Of a stretch of 12,525 bases of DNA, positions 7,464 through 12,525 are shown piece after piece. Position 1 is the stretch's first letter; every line of letters begins with the position of its first letter. Location of the stretch: NCBI GenBank assembly GCA_013816325.1, contig JACDEP010000057.1:1-12525 (forward strand), given 5' to 3'. Source of the DNA: Methylotenera sp. (GTDB lineage: Bacteria > Pseudomonadota > Gammaproteobacteria > Burkholderiales > Methylophilaceae). A program made the position numbers and the translations under genes. The notes under the pieces are model-generated. The model was not told the DNA's origin, searched no databases, and worked only from the letters and a program-made list of their open reading frames with translations.

Positions 7464-8504
7464 TTATGGCAGCAAAGGTACGAGTTCTAAACCGGTATTT
7501 TCAGGAAAATCGAACATGATATTCATATTCTGCACCGCTTGGCCGGCAGCACCTTTAACTAGGTTATCAATGACTGACAATACCACCACCGTATCGCTGC
7601 CTTGCGGTTGGTGAACCGCGATTCTACAAATATTAGAACCCCGTACCGACCTTGTTTCAGGGTGCGCGCCTTTAGCCAACACGTCAACAAATCGTTCATC
7701 TTTATACCGTGCTTCAAACAAGGCTTGCAGATCCGTGGGCTTGATTAATTTAGCGTATAGAGTGGCATGTATACCCCGAATTAACGGGGTTAAATGCGGC
7801 ACAAAGGTGAAGCCGACCTTACCTTTAGCCATATAGGTAAGACCTTGGCTGATTTCCGGAAGGTGTCTATGCCCGGCTACGCCGTATGCTTTGAAATTAT
7901 CGCCAGCCTCTGAGAATAAACTATGCACTTCGGCTTTACGCCCTGCACCACTCACACCGGATTTCGCATCAGCAATCAAATAGCCGGTATCGACAACGTC
8001 TGCTTCTAGTAATGGCATAAAACCGAGTTGCACAGCAGTTGGGTAGCAACCTGGGTTAGCCACTAATTGTGCAGTCTTGATGGCCTCACGGTTCATTTCT
8101 GGCAAGCCATACACCGCTGTTGTTACCAAGTCAGGACAAGCATGGGTCATGCTGTACCATTTTTCCCAAGTAGGAATGTCTTTAATCCGGAAATCGGCAG
8201 CCAGATCGATGACCCGCACGCCTTTAGTCAGCAAATCCCGTGTCTGCTGCATGGCGATGCCATTTGGTGTGGCAAAAAACACTATGTCACAATCCGTCAA
8301 ATTGGCTAGCGCAGGATCGGTAAACGTCAAATCCACATACCCCCGCAGGCTAGAGAACATATCCGCGACTGCCAAGCCTGCCTCGCCACGCGATGTAATC
8401 ACAGTTAACGTGACATTCGGGTGTACACATAACAAACGTAGCAGTTCAACACCTGTATAACCAGTGCCACCAACAATGCCTACCTTTAATTTTTGTGTTT
8501 GCAT
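7464..8504 (-). CDS. argC: N-acetyl-gamma-glutamyl-phosphate reductase
   Basis: Third enzyme of arginine synthesis: reduces N-acetyl-glutamyl-5-phosphate to the semialdehyde using NADPH, in the cytoplasm. The dinucleotide-binding loop GGTGYTG is at residues 12-18, the catalytic cysteine Cys153 sits in ANPGCYPTAV, and the His-containing GHRHLPEI motif is at 211-218. Length is 346 aa from the chosen start, within the usual range (E. coli 334). The frame extends upstream to a GTG at 8522, but I chose the ATG at 8504 because AAGGG (complement 8513-8517) lies eight bases before it and MQTQKLKVGIVGG is a normal family N-terminus. The gene follows the rpsI terminator and heads a group with the coiled-coil and bactofilin genes. 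I found no convincing promoter in the gap of about 105 bases between it and rpsI; partial read-through from rplM-rpsI is possible. Confidence 0.96.
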   Translation of the reverse strand: MQTQKLKVGIVGGTGYTGVELLRLLCVHPNVTLTVITSRGEAGLAVADMFSSLRGYVDLTFTDPALANLTDCDIVFFATPNGIAMQQTRDLLTKGVRVIDLAADFRIKDIPTWEKWYSMTHACPDLVTTAVYGLPEMNREAIKTAQLVANPGCYPTAVQLGFMPLLEADVVDTGYLIADAKSGVSGAGRKAEVHSLFSEAGDNFKAYGVAGHRHLPEISQGLTYMAKGKVGFTFVPHLTPLIRGIHATLYAKLIKPTDLQALFEARYKDERFVDVLAKGAHPETRSVRGSNICRIAVHQPQGSDTVVVLSVIDNLVKGAAGQAVQNMNIMFDFPENTGLELVPLLP

Positions 8505-8561
8505 ATCAATTACCCTTACCACTACTTCTTACCCAATTTGAATAAAATGAAACCTTAAATG

Positions 8562-8588
8562 AAAAAGGCCGCTAACGCGACCTTTTTT
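8562..8588 (-). terminator. Intrinsic terminator after rpsI
   Basis: Imperfect hairpin: AAAAAGG (8562-8568) pairs with CCTTTTT (8581-8587) and CGC (8570-8572) with GCG (8577-8579) around a TAAC loop, with one C/A mismatch. On the minus strand it is followed by five U. It starts about 22 bases past the rpsI stop and should end the rplM-rpsI transcript before argC. Confidence 0.75.
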
Positions 8589-8609
8589 AATTTCATGACG
8601 CTGAATGAA

Positions 8610-9002
8610 TTAGCGTTTAGAGAATTGTTTACGACGACGCGCTTTACGTAGACCCACTTTTTTACGTTCAACTTCTCGAGCATCGCGAGTGACGAAACCA
8701 GCTTGAGACAATGCACTTTTCAAAGCTGCATCGTAGTCGATCAAAGCACGAGTGATACCGTGGCGTACTGCACCAGCTTGGCCAGATTCACCACCGCCGA
8801 TTACATTGACCATGATGTCAAAGCTAGCGATGTTGTTAGTTAACTCTAATGGTTGACGCAAAATCATACGTGAGGTCACACGTGAGAAATATTCGTCAAC
8901 AGGCTTATCATTCACAATAATGTTGCCTTTACCTGATTTCAAGAACACGCGCGCTACTGAACTTTTGCGGCGGCCTGTACCGTAGTTATATTTACCGATC
9001 AT
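8610..9002 (-). CDS. rpsI: 30S ribosomal protein S9
   Basis: Small-subunit ribosomal protein uS9, 130 aa, the same length as in E. coli. Seen: GTGRRKSSVARVFL near the N-terminus (residues 8-21), VNVIGGGESGQAGAVRHGI in the middle, and the very basic tail KVGLRKARRRKQFSKR whose end reaches the P-site tRNA in known ribosomes. It starts 11 bases after the rplM stop. The ribosome-binding site AAGGA overlaps the rplM stop codon, which indicates translational coupling and equal output of the two proteins. Confidence 0.98.
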   Translation of the reverse strand: MIGKYNYGTGRRKSSVARVFLKSGKGNIIVNDKPVDEYFSRVTSRMILRQPLELTNNIASFDIMVNVIGGGESGQAGAVRHGITRALIDYDAALKSALSQAGFVTRDAREVERKKVGLRKARRRKQFSKR

Positions 9003-9013
9003 TCTATATATCC

Positions 9014-9442
9014 TTAGATTTTCAATGCTTGCGGTTGTTGTGCCGCATGCTCATGCTTGTCGCCAGCATAAACTTTCATTTTTTTGATCATTGCATAGCC
9101 TAAAGGACCTTTAGGTAACATGCCCTTAACCGCTTTCTCTAAAGCGCGACCTGGGAACTTGTCTTGCATTTTAGAGAATGTTGTAGTGCTGATACCACCT
9201 GGATAACCAGAGTGGCTATGGTAAAGCTTACCGTCACCTTTGTTACCTGTAACTTTTAATTTGTCGGCATTGATTACGACAATGTAGTCACCTGTATCAA
9301 CGTGAGGCGTATAGATAGTTTTATGTTTGCCGCGTAAACGGTGCGCAATACCGCTAGCCAAACGGCCTAGCACTAGGTCTGTGGCATCAACCACAAACCA
9401 GTCACGCTTCACTTCATGTGATTTTGCTGAAAAGGTTTTCAT
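9014..9442 (-). CDS. rplM: 50S ribosomal protein L13
   Basis: Large-subunit ribosomal protein uL13, 142 aa, the same length as in E. coli. Diagnostic segments are WFVVDATDLVLGRLAS (16-31), LRGKHKTIYTPHVDTGDYIVV (positions about 38-55), the GYPGGI block, and ALEKAVKGMLPKGPLGYAM (100-118). It is the first gene of the rplM-rpsI operon. The ribosome-binding site before the ATG is weak (GGTTAC), as for some ribosomal-protein genes, while the promoter is strong. It is transcribed divergently from the FimV-like gene. Confidence 0.98.
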   Translation of the reverse strand: MKTFSAKSHEVKRDWFVVDATDLVLGRLASGIAHRLRGKHKTIYTPHVDTGDYIVVINADKLKVTGNKGDGKLYHSHSGYPGGISTTTFSKMQDKFPGRALEKAVKGMLPKGPLGYAMIKKMKVYAGDKHEHAAQQPQALKI

Positions 9443-9481
9443 CGTGTAACCAATACTATGAGCTAAAAAATTAAGAGGCGG

Positions 9482-9511
9482 ATTTTATGCTGAACTGGAG
9501 TGGTTTGTCAA
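9482..9511 (-). promoter_or_regulatory. Predicted strong sigma-70 promoter of rplM-rpsI
   Basis: On the minus strand a perfect TTGACA -35 box (complement 9506-9511) and TAAAAT -10 box (complement 9482-9487, 5/6) are 18 bases apart. The predicted start is near 9475, giving a leader of about 33 bases before the rplM ATG. Confidence 0.8.
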
Positions 9512-9606
9512 ACATTATGTTGCGCTTTATCAACATGCTGATGCGATTTATATCGTTTCAGGACGACAGTATGCACCAACGAAAGAATTTATGTAAAAAA
9601 AAGTAA
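9487..9606 (+). CDS. Possible 39-codon small ORF in the divergent intergenic region
   Basis: An open frame from ATG at 9487 to TAA at 9604-9606, preceded by AGAGGCGG (9474-9481), which leaves a plausible ribosome-binding spacing. It would encode a short peptide with a Met/Leu/Ile/Phe-rich amphipathic first half (NIMLRFINMLMRFISF) and a basic end (QRKNLCKKK). It runs antisense to the rplM promoter, so its bases are also constrained by promoter function. No homologue is recognised, and chance is the more likely explanation. Confidence 0.2.
   Translation: MLNWSGLSNIMLRFINMLMRFISFQDDSMHQRKNLCKKK
9517..9536. promoter_or_regulatory. Inverted repeat just upstream of the rplM -35 box
   Basis: ATGTTG (9517-9522) and CAACAT (9531-9536) are perfect 6-base inverted arms with an 8-base centre. 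A further AACAT at 9511-9515 is in inverted orientation to the first arm. The dyad is centred about 52 bases upstream of the predicted rplM transcription start, a position typical of activator or dual-regulator sites. No matching regulator is recognised. Confidence 0.25.
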
Positions 9607-9655
9607 TCCAAACGGGTTATTAAGGGTGCTTATTAGCCTGATTATCATTGGCTTA

Positions 9656-9664
9656 TGCTACGAT
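9656..9664 (+). promoter_or_regulatory. Possible extended -10 element for the FimV-like gene
   Basis: TG-C-TACGAT (TG 9656-9657, TACGAT 9659-9664) fits an extended -10 element, without a recognisable -35 box. A start near 9671 would place the 5' end downstream of the upstream GTG at 9626 and so agree with initiation at 9734. Otherwise the stretch 9607-9733 is AT-rich and shows nothing I can name. Confidence 0.25.
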
Positions 9665-9733
9665 ACTAGAACTAATATTAGATATTGCCTTAAAGTTATT
9701 ATTTACAATCAGGATTTAATAAAACAAACGGTA

Positions 9734-12055
9734 ATGGTGACCCTATCCTATCCCTATAAAAGTATTAGCTTGAGATTCATATTTTTTCTATTTTTGTATC
9801 TAAATTGCACCTTAGCCTTTGCGTTAGGTCTGGGCGATATCGAACTTAAATCGCATTTAAACGGAGCGCTTAATGCTAGGGTAGCCTTAAGCGACGCAGA
9901 TGCGGTGCTGGACCCAAGCTGTTTTACTGCTACAGATGCCAGTGAAGTTGGCGCTTTCAAAAAGGCATATGTCACACTCAAAAAAACTAATGGGGTATCC
10001 CAACTCAACATTATTTCTTACGATATCATTACCGAGCCTATCGTCAATTTGCTCGTTGCATTTCATTGCGAACCCACCATCAGCCGGGAATATGTTTTAC
10101 TCATGGACCCCGCGCCTACCGTCAACCCGGAAGTTATCGCAGCTGAGAAGTCAGCATTAAATGACATTCCTATATCGAAGGTTTCTAAAAGCAAAAGAAA
10201 AACACCTAAAGTTGAGCAGGCAAACACTAATGAGGTTACCACTGCAACTGATGCCCCTCAAGTAGCAGAGAAGCCTAAAAAGAAACGAAAGGTTGCACGA
10301 GCTACAACCATAGATGAGAAGCTGGCTGAAGCCTACACCGGAAGGGCTGCTAGCGAAGGCAAGCCCCATGATACAACAAAGGCTACCTCTGCAGCCCAAG
10401 CTAAGCCTAGTACAGATAAAGCGTTCTTGGTAATTTCCGGCGGCAACATGGATAGCAATACCAATAACCGGCCAAATTTATCCCTGCGTTTGGAAACCAA
10501 AATTGATTTTGAACGTACAGAAACTGTACCAGTTATTACCAATAGCGTGGATGAAGCAGATGAAGTCACGGTAATGACCAATCGCCTGACACATTTGGAA
10601 AAACAGATTTTAAGTTTGCAGACTAAAAACACGCAATTGCAGGCAGAAAATGAGAAAGTTAAAAATGAAAGTTTTAGCATTTCACCAACAGTATATGAAT
10701 GGCTACAGCGCATACTGATTGGGCTTGGCATTATTGGTGTGATTGCAGTGGCAGAGCTATTGCGTCGCAAAATTATGTTGGGCCGATTGCAGCAGGATGA
10801 AGCGGTTTGGTTTGATGCTGAGGCTGGCGATAAAGATGTAGATGCGTTGCCTGACTCGAAAAATATCAGTGCCTCCATTTTCAATGAGTCTACTTTTGGG
10901 GACAGCTTTTCTGCGCATCCGAATGAGTTTGCAGGCCAGTCGGCCTTGGTGCAAGCAGAAAATGACGAAGTAGAAAACGTACTGGATCATGCCGATGTAT
11001 TCATTGAACATGGTCGGCCTGCCTTAGCCATACAGCTACTACAGAATCATCTTGAGGATGCCCCTGCCGAATCGCCCGCGGTCTGGATGAAATTATTCAG
11101 TCTTTTAGCTAAGGAAGGTTCTGAATCCGATTATGAAATCGCCGTAAAAGAATGTAATCAATTCTTCAATATCAAGATGCCTAGCTTTGCGGAGGCCATG
11201 AACAAAGATAATTCTACTATTGAAGACCATCCACATATCGTCACCCGGCTGGAGGGTGTATGGGGCTCTCAATATGCTATCGGATTCTTGAGCGACCTGA
11301 TTTACAACCAGCAATCCCAGCCACGCGAAGGTTTCGAACGAAACACGTTTGAAGAGTTATTCTTCCTGAAACAAATTGCGACGATACTGCAATCAAATAA
11401 TCCTGGCTCCGCAGCCGCCTATAAGCCTGAAGCGGTAAAACCTTTATTTGAAAATGCAGAAATCAATCGCGCGGCATTCGCGGCCAATGCTGAAAGTAAT
11501 GCACTTGAAGACCAGAGGCAATATGAACGCACCAGCGAAATCCCGGCACAAACTCACGTAAATGAGAATAAGTTTCCCGGATTGACCGGCGGTACTGAAA
11601 ATGATAATACTGAGATAGATGTAATCGAAGATGACTTAACTAATCAAGCATATGAGATTGATATGGTACTGGATGCCGATGAAATTAGCGCAGAGCCAAC
11701 TGCTACAGGTACAAGTACAAGTACAAGTACAAGTACAAGTACACTGGATTTTGAAGCGATTGATTTCGATGTATCTACAGAAGAAATTGAAATAGCATCA
11801 ACAACAGTACCGCCGACTCTACCTATAGCTCATAAAACTAAAGTTGAAGGAATCACTCAAGAAACCGATTTTGATATTGAAGAATCTGACGCAGATATTA
11901 TCAATAAGTATCTAAGCGAAGCTGAATCAAAAGCCAAGAAAAAACCTGCACCTGCACCTGCACCTGCACCTGCACCTGCACCTGCACCTGCACCTGCAAA
12001 AGATAGTAACGTCATTGAGTTTGACTGGGACTTACCGAAAGTCGATAAGGACTAA
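9734..12055 (+). CDS. FimV/HubP-like envelope protein with periplasmic FimV N-terminal domain, membrane segment and acidic cytoplasmic tail
   Basis: A 773-residue bitopic protein. Residues 1-30 are a Sec signal ending AFA before LGLGDIELKSHLNGALNARV, the FimV N-terminal signature; this domain runs to about 126 (REYVLLMDP). Residues 130-270 are a Lys/Ala/Pro/Thr-rich linker. About 279-311 form a coiled coil, and 326-343 a membrane helix (LIGLGIIGVIAVAELL) followed by RRK. In the cytoplasm, about 416-480 are a TPR-like helical unit (HADVFIEHGRPALAIQLLQNH) and 500-545 a second conserved helical part (HIVTRLEGVWG). A long acidic tail follows with TS (660-669) and PA (738-755) tracts. No LysM motif is seen, unlike classical FimV. 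FimV/HubP proteins act as polar landmarks and in type IV pilus assembly; that role here is inferred. I chose ATG 9734 because the signal peptide begins there; the frame extends to a GTG at 9626. Its ribosome-binding site is weak. Confidence 0.8.
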   Translation: MVTLSYPYKSISLRFIFFLFLYLNCTLAFALGLGDIELKSHLNGALNARVALSDADAVLDPSCFTATDASEVGAFKKAYVTLKKTNGVSQLNIISYDIITEPIVNLLVAFHCEPTISREYVLLMDPAPTVNPEVIAAEKSALNDIPISKVSKSKRKTPKVEQANTNEVTTATDAPQVAEKPKKKRKVARATTIDEKLAEAYTGRAASEGKPHDTTKATSAAQAKPSTDKAFLVISGGNMDSNTNNRPNLSLRLETKIDFERTETVPVITNSVDEADEVTVMTNRLTHLEKQILSLQTKNTQLQAENEKVKNESFSISPTVYEWLQRILIGLGIIGVIAVAELLRRKIMLGRLQQDEAVWFDAEAGDKDVDALPDSKNISASIFNESTFGDSFSAHPNEFAGQSALVQAENDEVENVLDHADVFIEHGRPALAIQLLQNHLEDAPAESPAVWMKLFSLLAKEGSESDYEIAVKECNQFFNIKMPSFAEAMNKDNSTIEDHPHIVTRLEGVWGSQYAIGFLSDLIYNQQSQPREGFERNTFEELFFLKQIATILQSNNPGSAAAYKPEAVKPLFENAEINRAAFAANAESNALEDQRQYERTSEIPAQTHVNENKFPGLTGGTENDNTEIDVIEDDLTNQAYEIDMVLDADEISAEPTATGTSTSTSTSTSTLDFEAIDFDVSTEEIEIASTTVPPTLPIAHKTKVEGITQETDFDIEESDADIINKYLSEAESKAKKKPAPAPAPAPAPAPAPAPAKDSNVIEFDWDLPKVDKD
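11711..11740 (+). repeat. Hexanucleotide tandem repeat, 5 x ACAAGT (Thr-Ser)
   Basis: Five perfect head-to-tail copies of ACAAGT, with a degenerate ACAGGT copy just before and a further ACA just after, inside the FimV-like gene. The unit is in frame and encodes Thr-Ser repeats at residues 660-669. Copy-number slippage would change protein length by two residues per unit without breaking the frame. Confidence 0.97.
11945..11998 (+). repeat. Hexanucleotide tandem repeat, 9 x CCTGCA (Pro-Ala)
   Basis: Nine perfect copies of CCTGCA in frame, encoding a Pro-Ala run at residues 738-755 of the FimV-like protein, directly after a Lys-rich AKKK segment and shortly before the C-terminus. Perfect identity at the DNA level, with no synonymous drift, indicates recent expansion or ongoing slippage. 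Confidence 0.98.
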
Positions 12056-12087
12056 GGCGAATTTTAGAACTTAACGCAATTTAAAAC

Positions 12088-12525
12088 TTAGCCTAAGTAA
12101 CGCATTAAATATTCCCCAGCCAGTCCGCCGAATACAGCAAAACCAATCCAGCTATTCCCTAAAAAAGCCTTGAAACAATTGGCTTTTTCACGATTTTTAA
12201 TCAGTGTGTAATGATAAATGGCAATGCCGCTAGCTATTGCCAGACCGGTATTGTAAGCGTAGCTCATTAGCAGCCATCTGCCTGCAATCACTAACAGTAG
12301 CAGCGCTAGCGCATAGCAAGCCATCACAGCAATCACGTCAAAGCGACCAAAGGTAAGGGCTGAAGACTTGATACCTATTTTCACGTCATCTTCACGGTCT
12401 ACCATCGCGTATTCGGTATCATAGGCCACTGCCCAGAAAATATTAGCGACCAATAAAAGCCATGCAATAGGCGCGATATAATCCATGATGGCAGCAAAAG
12501 CCATGGGGATACCAAAGCCGAAGGC
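12088..12525 (-). CDS. ubiA: 4-hydroxybenzoate polyprenyltransferase UbiA (5' part beyond window edge)
   Basis: C-terminal 145 residues of an integral-membrane prenyltransferase that attaches the polyprenyl tail to 4-hydroxybenzoate in ubiquinone synthesis. The frame is open through base 12525 and the residues before the first in-window ATG at 12504 (AFGFGIP) fit the family, so the true start is outside. The second Asp-rich Mg-diphosphate motif is visible as AYDTEYAMVDREDDVKIG, nearly identical to the E. coli segment; the first motif (NDxxDxxxD) is in the missing half. Three further hydrophobic helices follow (VMACYALALLLLVIAG, YNTGLAIASGIAIYHY, GFAVFGGLAGEYLM), with ANCFKAFLGNSWIG between the last two. 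E. coli UbiA is 290 residues, so about half is present. It converges with the FimV-like gene across a 32-base gap in which I see no clear terminator. Confidence 0.95.
   Translation of the reverse strand, partial: AFGFGIPMAFAAIMDYIAPIAWLLLVANIFWAVAYDTEYAMVDREDDVKIGIKSSALTFGRFDVIAVMACYALALLLLVIAGRWLLMSYAYNTGLAIASGIAIYHYTLIKNREKANCFKAFLGNSWIGFAVFGGLAGEYLMRYLG

Noticed and set aside
8505..8522. Longer argC start at GTG 8522
   Set aside because: The AAGGG ribosome-binding site lies inside this extension and serves the ATG at 8504, which also gives the normal family N-terminus.
9626..9733. N-terminal extension of the FimV-like protein from the GTG at 9626
   Set aside because: The added 36 residues have no signal-peptide logic, the GTG lacks a well-spaced ribosome-binding site, and the FimV-type signal peptide starts cleanly at the ATG at 9734.
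9734..9826. FimV-like protein as a lipoprotein (Cys in the signal region)
   Set aside because: The residues before that Cys are Y-L-N, not a lipobox, and the expected AFA cleavage site follows a few residues later.
10333..10884. 183-codon open frame on the minus strand inside the FimV-like gene
   Set aside because: Its Ser/Cys-rich composition is what the complement of the Lys/Glu/Ala-rich linker would give; the plus-strand frame has recognisable domains.
11711..11998. Repeat tracts as a CRISPR array or phase-variable on/off switch
   Set aside because: The units are contiguous without spacers, and six-base units keep the frame, so slippage would not switch the gene off.
12086..12098. Palindrome ACTTAG-C-CTAAGT as a terminator between the FimV-like gene and ubiA
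   Set aside because: The one-base centre cannot form a hairpin loop of useful size, there is no U-tract, and it overlaps the ubiA stop codon.

Overview
The window looks like a chromosomal segment of a betaproteobacterium of moderate GC content. The evidence is the protein similarity of ErpA, UbiA, S9, L13 and ArgC, the FimV-type N-terminus, and the grouping of argC, a membrane coiled-coil gene, a bactofilin gene and erpA beside rplM-rpsI. A Methylophilaceae-type methylotroph (Methylotenera/Methylophilus-like) is my best guess, but this is inference from remembered similarity and cannot be proven here.

Region 1 (1-6136, + strand) is a compact heavy-metal RND efflux operon cut by the left edge. 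It holds the 3' part of a TolC/CusC-type outer-membrane factor, a small lipoprotein with one heavy-metal-binding motif, a CusB-type membrane-fusion protein with an N-terminal heavy-metal-binding motif and a fused C-terminal CusF-like domain, and a full CusA-type RND pump. The last three genes are coupled by ATGA overlaps. The pump keeps the three Cu(I)/Ag(I)-binding methionines of CusA and the intramembrane proton-relay aspartate, so monovalent copper/silver export is the most likely role. A hairpin with A/T tracts on both sides (6135-6164) ends this operon and the converging erpA.

Region 2 (6177-9442, - strand) is core housekeeping. Read in the direction of transcription it is rplM-rpsI (ribosomal proteins L13 and S9) with a strong sigma-70 promoter at 9482-9511 and a terminator at 8562-8588. 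Then come argC (arginine synthesis), a short one-pass membrane coiled-coil protein, a bactofilin, and erpA (Fe-S insertion), which has its own promoter at 6571-6599 with an inverted repeat in the spacer.

Region 3 (9443-12525) has a divergent intergenic region of about 290 bp, a large FimV/HubP-like envelope protein on + with two in-frame hexanucleotide repeat tracts, and the 3' half of ubiA (ubiquinone synthesis) converging from the right edge.

I see no CRISPR array, insertion sequence, tRNA or rRNA. The least ordinary points are the layered periplasmic metal-binding modules of the efflux operon (free lipoprotein motif, adaptor N-terminal motif, adaptor C-terminal CusF domain) and the FimV-like protein, which lacks a LysM motif and carries repeat tracts able to change its length.
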